Part shown: positions 9,139-18,971 of the stretch, in pieces | Numbering within the stretch: position 1 is the first letter of the stretch | Layout of the letters: every line of letters begins with the position of its first letter | Source: CBDCGS01 sp965216915 | GTDB taxonomy: Bacteria > Pseudomonadota > Alphaproteobacteria > UBA828 | DNA length: 64,000 bases | NCBI GenBank assembly: GCA_965216915.1 | Contig: CBDCGS010000011.1 | Location: 1,488,001 to 1,552,000, forward strand | Direction of reading: 5' to 3' | Translations under genes and position numbers: made by a program | The notes under the pieces: model-generated | The model's input: only the letters and a program-made list of their open reading frames with translations | Told to the model about the DNA's origin: nothing | Databases searched by the model: none

Positions 9139-10512
9139 ATGACTCAGGCTGGTGCCGAAACACCCGTGCATGGTCCGATGCCGTTTGTCCGCCACATGGC
9201 GAAAACCGCGCGGCTCGCGGTGCCTGTGGTGGCGACCCGTGCCGGCCTCCTGATCATGCTCGCCGTCGATACGGCCATGGTGGGCCATTACGGAACCACC
9301 GACCTGGCCTATTTCGCAGCCGCCAACGCGCTGCAGGTCGTGCTTGTGCTGATCGGGGTTGGCTTCCTCCAAGCAACCGTCATCGTCGTGTCCCAAGCCC
9401 ACGGCGCGGGCCTCCCGCGCGAGTGCGGCCGATATCTGAGCGTGGGCATGCTGCATGGCGCGATATTCGGGATCGCGGTGGGCTGCCTCTGCCTCCTCGG
9501 TGCGCCGATGCTGCGTTTGATTGGCCACGAGCCAGACCTTGCCGAGGGCGGCGGCCGTGTGCTCGACATGATCGCTTGGGGTTTCCCGGGGCTTATGGTT
9601 TGGGTGGCATGCGCCTTCTTTCTCGAGGGCATCAGCCGCCCGCTGCCGAGCACCATTGTCATGGCGGGCGGTTTGTTGTTGAACGTCCTGCTCGATTGGA
9701 TCTTCGTCTTCGGCTCTCTGGGCGCGCCGGCCATGGGTGCCGAAGGGGCGGCGCTGACGACCACCGTTGTCCGCTGGGTCATGCTCGGCGCGATCGTCAT
9801 CTACATCTACAAGATGCCGGATGGCGCTCTATTCGGCGTGCACGATCGCGTGGAGAGCGTCCGCGCGACCTCGCGTCGCTTGCGGCGCATCGGCTATCCG
9901 CTCGGTGCCGCGCGGGGCTTGGAGGTCGGCGCGTTTAGCGCGCTCACCATGCTCGCAGGGTTCATCAGCACGCCGGCGCTCGCGTCCTACCAAATCGCTT
10001 ACAACCTCGTGGGCCTCGTGTTCATGTGCGCGGTCGGGACCGGGACCGCGACCACGATCCGCGTCGGGAACGCGGTTGGCGGGCGCAACACCGCTGACGT
10101 GATACGGGCTGGCTGGGCGGGTGTCGCGGTCATCGGCATCGTCATGGTGTGTCTCGCCGTGCCCTTCCTCGTGGCGAGTGACGCGCTCGCACACCTCTAC
10201 TCGGACGATACGGCCGTGCTTCCGACCGCCGCGGCGATGATCGTGATCGCGGGGTATTTCTTGCTGTTCGACGGGGCCCAGGCGGTTCTCATGGGAAGCC
10301 TGCGGGGCGCCGCCGATGTGTGGATCCCGCCGGCGATGCAACTCGTCTCCTGGTGGTGCGTGGCGGTCCCGGTCGGCTACGTTCTGGCGTTCGAGGCCGG
10401 GGTCGGCGTGGAGGGGCTGATGTGGGGCATTTTCGCCGGGGCGGTGGTCGCGTGCGTGCTCCTGAGCGTCCGTTTTTATCTGGTCTCGCGGCGCGGCGTT
10501 GCGCGTTATTGA
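9139..10512 (+). CDS. MATE family efflux transporter
   Basis: A 457-residue inner-membrane protein with about 12 hydrophobic segments in two repeated halves. The beginning has VPVVATRAGLLIMLAVDTAMVGHY and the centre LPSTIVMAGGLLLNVLLDWIFVFG in separate stretches, typical of the MATE fold. Such proteins export cationic drugs or metabolites using H+ or Na+ gradients. The ATG at 9139 is 95 bases from the divergent HugZ-like start, so both promoters share that gap. The substrate cannot be told from sequence. Confidence 0.92.
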   Translation: MTQAGAETPVHGPMPFVRHMAKTARLAVPVVATRAGLLIMLAVDTAMVGHYGTTDLAYFAAANALQVVLVLIGVGFLQATVIVVSQAHGAGLPRECGRYLSVGMLHGAIFGIAVGCLCLLGAPMLRLIGHEPDLAEGGGRVLDMIAWGFPGLMVWVACAFFLEGISRPLPSTIVMAGGLLLNVLLDWIFVFGSLGAPAMGAEGAALTTTVVRWVMLGAIVIYIYKMPDGALFGVHDRVESVRATSRRLRRIGYPLGAARGLEVGAFSALTMLAGFISTPALASYQIAYNLVGLVFMCAVGTGTATTIRVGNAVGGRNTADVIRAGWAGVAVIGIVMVCLAVPFLVASDALAHLYSDDTAVLPTAAAMIVIAGYFLLFDGAQAVLMGSLRGAADVWIPPAMQLVSWWCVAVPVGYVLAFEAGVGVEGLMWGIFAGAVVACVLLSVRFYLVSRRGVARY

Positions 10513-10603
10513 ACGCCGTCGGCGCCGTCATGGCGTGCGTGCTGCCTAAAAATTGCCCAATCCTCGGTATACTGTTGCTCGATCCCACGAGAGGGGGGAT
10601 ACC

Positions 10604-11270
<667 letters not shown>

Positions 11271-11299
<29 letters not shown>

Positions 11300-12986
11300 G
11301 CGCGCCCACGATATCCTGATCCCGGCCCGCGACCGGCCTCGTACGAAACGTCCGAAAGCCAAGCGGCGCCGCCGCTGGCTCGGCGTCCCGCTGACCGTTC
11401 GCATTCTCGCCATCAATGTGCTCGCCCTCGCGCTCTTGGTGGCCGGGTTCTTTTATCTCGACCGCTATCAGCGCGACTTGATGGAAGCTAAGACGCACGC
11501 CCTTGCGCGGGAAGCCGGCTTGGTCGCAGCCGCGCTCGGCGCCGATCTTGAGAGCGATTCGGCGACTGCGGAGGTCAAGCTCGACGAAGCGCGCGCGGCG
11601 ACGTTGATCACGCGTTTGGCGCTCCCCGCCGACACGCGGGTCATGCTTTTCGACGCGGTCGGGACCCTTATCGTCGATTCGCGCCGCCTGCCGCTTGCCC
11701 GGGTACGCAGGACCGAGCTGCCTGCGCCCGATCGCGGCGGGCTGCTCAGCCGTACGGCAATCGCCGTGCACGATTGGATCACGGCCCAGCTGCCGCCGCA
11801 CACCGAAGTGCCGGAATATGTGGAGCCTGCGAACCCACGCGCGGCCGACTATCCCGAGGCCCTGGGCGCGCTCGGCGGGAAGACCGGCAAGATGATCCGC
11901 CGCACCGCCGAAGGCCAGCTGATCGCCATGGTGGCCGCCCCGGTGCAGCCGCTCCGGCGGGTTCAAGGCGCCTTGCTGCTGGCCGCCGACGCCGACGATG
12001 TGACGCGCAGCGTGCGCGATGTGCGCTTCACGATCCTCAAGGCGTTCGGGATCGCGTTTGGCGCAACGGTGGTTCTCAGCCTCTACTTTGCCGGCACCAT
12101 CACGCGCCCCGTGCGGCGCCTCGCCGAAGCCGCCCAGCGCGTCAGGGCAGGCGGCGGCCGCAAGGCGACGATCCCGGACCTCACGGCGCGGAACGACGAG
12201 ATTGGCCGCCTGTCAGCCGCGCTCCGGGAAATGACGACGGCGCTCTGGGTGAGAATGGACGCCATCGAACGCTTCGTCGCCGATGTGGCGCACGAGGTTA
12301 AGAATCCTCTGAGCTCGGTGCGGAGCGCCGTCGAAACTGCCCGCAGGATCGATGATGTCGAGAAGCGAGAGCGGCTCTTGGAGATCGTGGGCGAGGATGT
12401 CCAGCGGCTCGATCGTTTGCTCGGCGAGATCACCGACGCGTCGCGGATCGACACGGAGCTTGCGCGGGTCGAGCCGGAGCCGATCGATCTTGCGGCGATG
12501 CTCAACACGCTGAGCGAGGTGCAGGGAGCCGCGTCCGAGGCCGACGATCGCGGGATTTCGATCGATGTCGACATCGATCGGGGCCAAATCTACTACGTCA
12601 TGGGTGTCGCCGACCGCTTAGCCCAGGTGCTGCAGAACCTGCTGAGCAACGCGCGTTCGTTCAGCCCGCCGGGTGGCACCGTCACTGTCTCTCTCGGGCG
12701 GCGAGACGGGCAAATCGTGCTCGAGGTTGAGGATGAAGGGCCCGGCGTGCCGATCGGCATGGAAGAGGCGATCTTCAAGCGTTTCTACACCTTCCGTCCG
12801 GACTCGGAGGCGTTCGGCACCCATTCCGGGCTCGGCCTCGCGATCTCCCGGCAGATCGTCGAAGCGCATGGCGGGCGGCTGACCTGCGCCAATCGCGTCG
12901 ACGCGCAGGGCATGGTGGCGGGTGCGCGGTTCACGCTACTGCTGCCCCCGGCGCCGGGCCGGTTCCTCACGCTCCAAAGACCCTAG
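11271..12986 (+). CDS. chvG: Sensor histidine kinase, ChvG type
   Basis: A membrane histidine kinase of about 570 residues. A first membrane segment (VRILAINVLALALLVAGFFY) precedes a periplasmic sensor region, a second segment (FGIAFGATVVLSLYFAG), a HAMP region, the phospho-acceptor His in DVAHEVKNPLSS near residue 340, and an ATPase domain with NLLSNARSFSP and GLGLAISRQIVEAHGG. It should phosphorylate the adjacent ChvI-like regulator. The start is uncertain: GTG 11271 or TTG 11247 both overlap the regulator gene. The TAG stop is part of repeat copy 3. An hprK gene, often found downstream in Rhizobiales, is absent here. Confidence 0.9.
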
Positions 12987-13087
12987 AGCATCTCACGCTC
13001 GCCCATGCTCACGCGGATGCTCTATCTGATTGAAATTGACGCAAATGTGTCGTCGCAGGTGATCCCACCTGCTCGGGATTTGCTCTA
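12984..13087 (-). repeat. Dispersed TAGAGCA...TGCTCTA repeat, copy 3 (inverted)
   Basis: A 104-bp copy in the opposite orientation to copies 1 and 2. It begins TAGAGCATCTCACG, contains GACGCAAATGTGTC (one change from the usual core) and ends GGGATTTGCTCTA. The first TAG is the stop codon of the ChvG-like kinase; the pre-insertion stop reconstructs as TAG. Confidence 0.85.
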
Positions 13088-13107
13088 GGCGCCCGGGGGA
13101 ACCTCTG

Positions 13108-14127
13108 TTGTCGCACCGCTTGGCCACCGCGCTCACGCTCTCCTCGCTGGCCGGTGTCCTGGCCGTGACACAGGCCGACGCCGACGCACTCCCGCGGCTC
13201 GATTTGCCGGTGGACTGCGAGATCGGCCAGACCTGCATGATCCAATTCTATGTCGACCACGACCCGTCTCCGGTGGCGCGCGATTACCGCTGCGGAACGC
13301 TTACCTATGACGGCCATGAGGGAACCGACATTCGCCTCCCCGATCTGGTCACGATGCGCCGTGGCATCCCGGTTGTCGCCGCCGCCGACGGCGTGGTTCT
13401 GCGCACCCGGAACGGCGAGCCCGATATCAGCGTGACGGACCGCGGCGAGGAGGCGCTGCGCGGCGCATTCGCTGGAAACGCCGTCGTGATCGCCCATGGC
13501 GATGGCTGGGAGACCCAATACAGCCATCTGATGGCCGGAAGCGTCGCGGTGGAGCCGGGCCAGCAAGTGCGCGCCGGCGATCGGCTCGGGCTGATCGGCC
13601 TCTCGGGCCGCACGAATTTCCCCCACGTCGAGTTCGTGGTGCGCCACGGGCAGACCATCGTGGACCCGTTCGTTGGCCCAACCGATGCCCTCGCGCGCTG
13701 TGACGGCCCGACGGCGCCACTCTGGAGTCGAGACGCGCTAGAGGCTCTCGGTTATCGGTCGAGCGGTGTGCTCCTCGCGGGCTTCGCGGATCATCCGCCC
13801 GATCGCGCCGCAACCCGTGACGGAGCCAACCGAGCGACTGATTTGGATGCACAGAGCCCCGCCTTGGTCTTCTGGACCGATGTCTATGGCCTGCGTGCCG
13901 GCGACCGCGCGTCGTTTCGGGTTCGCGATCCCGCGGGTGAGGTCATCGTGTCGTTCGAGCGTGTCATCGACACTGATGGTCCGCAGCGCTTTGATTTCGC
14001 CGGCCGAAAACGCCCTCGGGAGGGGTGGCAGCCGGGTCTCTATCAGGGGCACTACATGTTGCGCCGCGCGGTCGCCGGTATCTCGACAGTGGTCGCCGAG
14101 GTCAGTCGGACGGTGACGCTTCGTTGA
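13108..14127 (+). CDS. Secreted M23 family metallopeptidase
   Basis: A 339-residue protein with a signal peptide (about 1-27) and an M23/LytM domain. YDGHEGTDIRLPD carries the first zinc ligands; AHGDGWETQYSHL and PHVEFVVRHG supply the remaining catalytic His residues. Active LytM enzymes cut peptidoglycan cross-bridges, and all key residues appear present. The C-terminal 120 residues are not recognised. TTG at 13108 is chosen because a purine-rich GGGGGAAC precedes it. The gene begins 20 bases after repeat copy 3, which separates it from the chvG-like gene. Confidence 0.87.
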   Translation: MSHRLATALTLSSLAGVLAVTQADADALPRLDLPVDCEIGQTCMIQFYVDHDPSPVARDYRCGTLTYDGHEGTDIRLPDLVTMRRGIPVVAAADGVVLRTRNGEPDISVTDRGEEALRGAFAGNAVVIAHGDGWETQYSHLMAGSVAVEPGQQVRAGDRLGLIGLSGRTNFPHVEFVVRHGQTIVDPFVGPTDALARCDGPTAPLWSRDALEALGYRSSGVLLAGFADHPPDRAATRDGANRATDLDAQSPALVFWTDVYGLRAGDRASFRVRDPAGEVIVSFERVIDTDGPQRFDFAGRKRPREGWQPGLYQGHYMLRRAVAGISTVVAEVSRTVTLR

Positions 14128-14133
14128 GATAGG

Positions 14134-14343
14134 TCAGTGGACGCTGACCGGCTCCAGCTCGTGTTGGCGCGCGGCGGCGAAGGCGACCTCGCGGCTCGGC
14201 GCGACGCCGAGCACCTCGCCATCCATGCCGTGAATGGCGTACCCCACGGCACCGTTCACCGTGACGCGCTTTATGTAGGCGAACGGCGCGTCGTTGAGGA
14301 TTGCGGTCGTTTCAGACAGCGTGCTGGCGTCATGGGTCTTCAT
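14134..14343 (-). CDS. DUF1150 family small protein
   Basis: A 69-residue protein of the DUF1150 family, common in alphaproteobacteria beside small heat-shock genes. Recognisable stretches are LNDAPFAYIKRVTVNGA and GYAIHGMDGEVLGVA. Function is unknown. Two ATGs lie 6 bases apart at 14349 and 14343; GGAGGTAA ends almost at the first, so the second, with about 8 bases of spacing, is chosen. It lies 80 bases downstream of the Hsp20-like gene and probably shares its transcript. It converges with the M23 peptidase gene, leaving 6 bases between. Confidence 0.85.
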   Translation of the reverse strand: MKTHDASTLSETTAILNDAPFAYIKRVTVNGAVGYAIHGMDGEVLGVAPSREVAFAAARQHELEPVSVH

Positions 14344-14422
14344 GCGCATTACCTCCTCGATCGGTCCGTCAAAGCGGCCCCGATCATGATGAGCAGTCCG
14401 CACCGCCGGGCCTGAGACCCAG

Positions 14423-14833
14423 CTACGGCGCGTTGATCTCGACGGTCTGCACAACCTCCGCCTGGGTCTGACGCGTCAGATCGACATGGAGCAGTCCGTT
14501 GTCGAGCCGGGCGCCGGCCACCTCGATCCCTTCTGCGAGGAGAAACGTGCGGTGAAACTGCCTGGCCGCGATGCCGCGATGGAGATAGACCGTGCCGTTC
14601 TCCTCTTCCTGCCGGCCCCGAACGTGGAGCTGATTTCGCTCGACGGTCACCGTGAGGGACTCCTGCGAAAATCCCGCCACCGCCAAGGTGATGCAGAGAC
14701 GGTCCTCTGCCACTTGAACGACGTTGTAGGGCGGGTAGCCGTCATTCGCGCTGCGCGAAAGGCGCTCGGCGAGTTCTTCCAGATGGTCAAAGCCGAGCAG
14801 GAGCGGACTGCTGAAAAGGGACGCGCGGGTCAT
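14423..14833 (-). CDS. Hsp20/IbpA-type small heat-shock protein
   Basis: A 136-residue alpha-crystallin-domain protein. The core runs from YPPYNVVQVAEDRLCITLAV to HVDLTRQTQ, and GIAARQFHRTFLLAEGIEV is typical of the IbpA class. Such chaperones hold unfolding proteins in the cytoplasm for later refolding by DnaK and ClpB. ATG at 14833 (MTRASLFSSP) fits family N-termini better than the upstream codon at 14875. No CIRCE-like inverted repeat was seen upstream. Confidence 0.92.
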   Translation of the reverse strand: MTRASLFSSPLLLGFDHLEELAERLSRSANDGYPPYNVVQVAEDRLCITLAVAGFSQESLTVTVERNQLHVRGRQEEENGTVYLHRGIAARQFHRTFLLAEGIEVAGARLDNGLLHVDLTRQTQAEVVQTVEINAP

Positions 14834-15003
14834 CGCCGGACTCCTCCATGAGCGAGCGAGTGCGGCCCAGCCCAATCAAGTGTCGGCGAAGGGCCGCAAC
14901 GGTCGGTGCCATCAGCGCGGCGCCGAAATCATGGCCGGCCCCATGAAGGGCGCTGGCCGAAGCTATATGTGGGCGTCGATCACGGCCGATCAAGGGGCTA
15001 AGC

Positions 15004-16824
15004 TTAGGTGCCGGCGGTCTCCGCGATCTCGGACCGTAGCGCCTCCGTTGCCGCCTCGTCGACCGCCAGGCTATCGTCCTCGACGGTGCCGGTGATCACG
15101 ACGCCATAAACCGTGCGCGCGGTTTCGGCCGAAATGTAGCGCTCCGCGACGTCGGTGAGCACACGCCCGGTCTCCCGCTCATGCGGGTCGCCGTAGCCGC
15201 CGCCACCTTGGTCGCGCGCGCGCAGGCGATCGCCTTTTTCGAGTTCGCAGACCATGACGGCGGGATATTTCTCCTCCGTGCCGTCGGGCGAGATTTTCAC
15301 GTTGCCGCCGAACTGAGAGCTCGTGCCGCCGCGCACACCTTTCGGTGCGCTCTGCAGCCCGTTGCAGACGTGGAGGATCTTCATCGGATCGTTGCGTGGG
15401 CCCATGAGCACTTCCGTGGCAGGACCGCCCCGGCGCCGACCGTGCCCCATGGAGTCGGTGACGACGTGCATCGAATCGATCAGCACCGGGAAGCGCTGCT
15501 CGTTGATCTCGATGCTGTCCCGGTAGAGCAGGCCGGCCGCGACCGGCACGAAGAGATAATGCATGCCGTCGTGGCGCGCGGATGCGGGACCGCCGCCGCC
15601 CATCATGAACATCTGGTTGATGTAGGCTTCGCCGTCGCGGCGCCAATCGGTGCCCGAGGCCACGCCAGCCGCGGCAGAGTTGCAGTAATTGCCGTGAGCG
15701 AAGCCGAGCCCGTCCTCGAGTTCCGCGAAGGCCGATTGGGTGACGTTGACGATCACGTCGGTGAGATTTGTCGTCGCGACGGAGCAGCTATGCGGGAACT
15801 TTGGGACGCCGACGGCGCAGCCCTCGCGCAGGAGCACCCTGATGCGCCGCATGGTGCCGGAGTTCGGCGGCAGATCCTCGCCGAGGCATGTGATCACGCC
15901 TTGGACGGCCGCCATGGTCGAGGTGGTTTGGGTCAGGTTGAGCCCGGCATCGATGCAATCGATGTTGTCGCGGAGGTCGACCGTGACCAGCGCCTCGTCG
16001 GGGTCGATGTCGATCGTGAGGTTGATCGGAATGCCCTCGGGCACCCAGGGCTCGATCGGGTCGTGCGCATGCGCACCTTTGAGCTCGCCCTTCGGCAGCT
16101 GGCGGATCGCCTCGATGCAGCGGCGCTCGGAATAGGCGAACCAATCCTCCGAGAATTGGCGCACCATCTCGGGCCCGTATTTCGCCACGAAGGCCTTGAG
16201 CGCGCGCTCGCCGATGCGCGCCGCGCCGACGGCGGCGAGATAATCGCCGTACCACTGCTCGGGCACGCGGATGCGACGCTGGCACATGCGGATGATGTCG
16301 GCGATGTCGGTAAAGTCGTTCTGCACCTTGACGCAGGGGAAGATCAGCGCGCCTTCCTGATAGACGTCGCCAGCTTGCGCCATATAGGTGGTCGGCAGGC
16401 TGTTGCCGACGTCCGCTTGGTGGGCCTTCACCGCCACCGTGAAGAAGTGCTCGCCCTCGTGGAAGACGGGCACGAGGATCGTGTGATCCGCCGCGTGGGT
16501 GTTGCCCATATAGGGGTCGTTGTGGAGGTAGGCGTCTCCCTCCTTGAACTCCGGATGGAGGTCCATCATCGACCGCGACTGGATGTTGGTCCCCCAGACG
16601 TGGATGGGGAAGCCCTCGGCGACCGCGAGCACCTGATTATCCGCGGTGATCACCGCGCACGAGAAATCGCGCGCCATGCCGATCACCGACGAGCGCGCGG
16701 CGAGCAACATCGTGTTGGTCATCTCGCGGCAGACCGCATCCATCCGGTTGGCCATCACCGGAAGCACGACCGGGCTGATGCGGTTCTCCCCGCCTTGTGC
16801 CGCCTCTGCTTTTGCCTTCGCCAT
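15004..16824 (-). CDS. Hydantoinase B/oxoprolinase family protein
   Basis: A 606-residue HyuB-type subunit. Features include NRMDAVCREMTNTMLLAARSS near the start, HLNDPYMGNTH-like sequence (YLHNDPYMGNTHAADH), and the C-terminal RARDQGGGGYGDPHER. HyuB pairs with HyuA in ATP-dependent N-methylhydantoinases, 5-oxoprolinases and acetone/acetophenone carboxylases; the sequence alone does not choose among them. ATG at 16824 is supported by a GAGGAGG ribosome-binding site. It follows hyuA by 10 bases. No small third subunit, as in acetone carboxylase, is present. Confidence 0.92.
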   Translation of the reverse strand: MAKAKAEAAQGGENRISPVVLPVMANRMDAVCREMTNTMLLAARSSVIGMARDFSCAVITADNQVLAVAEGFPIHVWGTNIQSRSMMDLHPEFKEGDAYLHNDPYMGNTHAADHTILVPVFHEGEHFFTVAVKAHQADVGNSLPTTYMAQAGDVYQEGALIFPCVKVQNDFTDIADIIRMCQRRIRVPEQWYGDYLAAVGAARIGERALKAFVAKYGPEMVRQFSEDWFAYSERRCIEAIRQLPKGELKGAHAHDPIEPWVPEGIPINLTIDIDPDEALVTVDLRDNIDCIDAGLNLTQTTSTMAAVQGVITCLGEDLPPNSGTMRRIRVLLREGCAVGVPKFPHSCSVATTNLTDVIVNVTQSAFAELEDGLGFAHGNYCNSAAAGVASGTDWRRDGEAYINQMFMMGGGGPASARHDGMHYLFVPVAAGLLYRDSIEINEQRFPVLIDSMHVVTDSMGHGRRRGGPATEVLMGPRNDPMKILHVCNGLQSAPKGVRGGTSSQFGGNVKISPDGTEEKYPAVMVCELEKGDRLRARDQGGGGYGDPHERETGRVLTDVAERYISAETARTVYGVVITGTVEDDSLAVDEAATEALRSEIAETAGT

Positions 16825-16834
16825 GGAAGCCTCC

Positions 16835-18925
16835 TCAGGCCCGCGCTTCGGGGTTGGTTTCAAGCAGATAGTTGCGCCCGGCCGTGACGCGCGCCGAGGA
16901 ACCCGGATAGACAACGATGGTTGTCGTCGGCTCTTCGATGATCGCGGGGCCTTCGACCGTCATGCCGGGGGCGAGGTCGCCGCCGAGGTAAACCGGCGTC
17001 TCGAGGCTTCCCGCATCGTTGAAGTAGGCCTTTGCGCGTCGACCCGGCTCCGGCGGGGCCGCGCCGCCCACCGCTTCGGTGGCGAGCGCGGGTTTCTCGA
17101 GGCTCGCGGTGAGCCGGCCTTTCCAATTGACGCACTCGATCGCGCCGCCCTCTTCCTTCACGGCGTAGCGGCGGAAATGCACATCGTGGAACGCGTCGAC
17201 CAGGGTGGCGACGTCATCATCGGTGCGCACCCGGTCCAGCGGCATGTCGATCTCCATCTCCCACTGCTGGTTGATGTAGCGGGCCTCCGTGAAATATTCG
17301 CGCTTGAATTGCGTGATCCCTCGCTCGCGCAGTTCGGCCTCGAACGCGTCCATGCGCGCGAAGATCGCATCGAGTGTTTGGCCGACGCCCTCGAAATCGA
17401 AGTTGTTGGAGTGGGCGTAGCGGCTGCCGCTGAACTCCGAGACGATGTCGGAATATTGTCCCCCGCAGGCGCTCAACGCGCCGGCGGTGCGCGGCAGCAG
17501 GACCTTGGCGCAGCCTAAGGCCTCCGCAATGGGAACGATGTTGAGGCCGGCCGCGCCGCCGCCCGCGACGAGGATGCTCTCGGCCGGATTGACGCCGTCT
17601 TGCACGGTAATCTCTTGGATCGCCTTGATCATCTGCTCGCCGGCGAGCGTCAGCACGGCCGCGCCCGCCTCGTCGAGCGAGAGATCCAGCGGCTCGGCGA
17701 TCAGCGAGAGCGCCTGACGCGCGGCCTCGACGTTGAGCTTCATGCGTCCGCCGAGGAAAAAATCGGGGTCGATGTAGCCGAGCACGACCGCGGCGTCGGT
17801 CACCGTCGGCTCGGTGCCGCCCTGGTCGTAGCAGGCGGGCCCTGGCTGGGCGCCTGCACTTTGCGGGCCGACGCGCAGCAGCCCGCCCGCGTCGATCCAA
17901 GCAATCGAGCCGCCACCCGCGCCGACGCTGCGCACGTCGACAGAGGACAGGCCGAGGTTGTAGCCGATCCACTCGCCAAGCAGCCACGTCTCGCGCGTGT
18001 ATTTGACCTGGCCGCCGCGCACGAGGCTGACGTCGAAGGTGGTGCCGCCGGTGTCGACGATGATGACGTCGTCGCCCTGATCCTCCGCGTCGGCGTAGGC
18101 GATGCCCGCGAGCGGCCCCATCGCCGGGCCGGATTTGACCAGGTAGATCGGCTTCGCCACCACGTCCTGCACGTGCATGACGCCGCCCGACGACGTGCTC
18201 ACCAGCACCTCGCCCTTGTAGCCGGCGTCGCGCAAATCCGTTTCGAACTCGCGCAGATGGCTCTGCATCAGCGGCTTGAGCGAGGCGTCGATGGCGGTGG
18301 ACGAGGTGCGCGGGAACTCGCGGATGATCGGGTTGAGCTGGTGCGAGAGCGTGTAGGGCACGCCCGGCATGATCTCGTCGAGCAGCGTGCCGAGCCGAAG
18401 CTCGTGATCCGGATTGACGATCGACCAAAGAAGCGAGACGGCGACCGCCTCGATGCGCTTCGGCGGAAGCCCTTCGATCACGCGCCGGGCGGCCGCCTCG
18501 TCGAGCGGCGTCTCGACGCCGCCCTCGGCGTTGATGCGCTCGGGGATCTCGAAGGTCAGCCGTCGCGGGATGTAGGGCGGGGGGAACTCCATCGCGAGGT
18601 TGAGCGGCTCGCGTTTGCCGCCGTGGCGGTAGAGGAGGGTGTCGGGGAAGCCCTCGGTGGTGAGCAGTGCCGTCTTGGCGACCTTGCCCTCGACGATCGA
18701 ATTGGTTGCGCGGGTGGTGCCGTAGATCAGCACGTCCGTCTCGGCGATGAGGGTGTCGAGGGGGATGTCCGCGACGTCGCCCGCATTGGCCAGGGCGTCG
18801 CGAAAGCCGGTGAACGTGCGGTCGGGGGTCGTCAACGACTTGCCGACCGTCAGCTTTCCGCTCGCATCCGCCACCACGACATCGGTGAAGGTTCCGCCGG
18901 TGTCGACGGCAATCCGATAACTCAT
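16835..18925 (-). CDS. Hydantoinase A/oxoprolinase family protein
   Basis: A 696-residue HyuA-type subunit with an N-terminal ASKHA-like ATP-binding fold: RIAVDTGGTFTDVVV at residues 4-18, the central VDTGGTTFDVSLV, and SVGAGGGSIAW. A C-terminal region common to acetone carboxylase/hydantoinase A subunits ends PAIIEEPTTTIVVYPG. It should supply ATP-dependent activation for the HyuB partner located 10 bases downstream. The next gene upstream is an iron-type alcohol dehydrogenase 46 bases away, suggesting one three-gene transcript for breakdown of a cyclic amide, ketone or related compound. Confidence 0.92.
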   Translation of the reverse strand: MSYRIAVDTGGTFTDVVVADASGKLTVGKSLTTPDRTFTGFRDALANAGDVADIPLDTLIAETDVLIYGTTRATNSIVEGKVAKTALLTTEGFPDTLLYRHGGKREPLNLAMEFPPPYIPRRLTFEIPERINAEGGVETPLDEAAARRVIEGLPPKRIEAVAVSLLWSIVNPDHELRLGTLLDEIMPGVPYTLSHQLNPIIREFPRTSSTAIDASLKPLMQSHLREFETDLRDAGYKGEVLVSTSSGGVMHVQDVVAKPIYLVKSGPAMGPLAGIAYADAEDQGDDVIIVDTGGTTFDVSLVRGGQVKYTRETWLLGEWIGYNLGLSSVDVRSVGAGGGSIAWIDAGGLLRVGPQSAGAQPGPACYDQGGTEPTVTDAAVVLGYIDPDFFLGGRMKLNVEAARQALSLIAEPLDLSLDEAGAAVLTLAGEQMIKAIQEITVQDGVNPAESILVAGGGAAGLNIVPIAEALGCAKVLLPRTAGALSACGGQYSDIVSEFSGSRYAHSNNFDFEGVGQTLDAIFARMDAFEAELRERGITQFKREYFTEARYINQQWEMEIDMPLDRVRTDDDVATLVDAFHDVHFRRYAVKEEGGAIECVNWKGRLTASLEKPALATEAVGGAAPPEPGRRAKAYFNDAGSLETPVYLGGDLAPGMTVEGPAIIEEPTTTIVVYPGSSARVTAGRNYLLETNPEARA

Positions 18926-18971
18926 GTGTTTCGGTCTCCCGCTCCGCCTCGTCGTAAGATCGGGGGCTCGT

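Noticed and set aside
15181..16887. Long rightward open frame opposite hyuB
   Set aside because: It has no domain and lies wholly on the opposite strand of a clear HyuB coding region.
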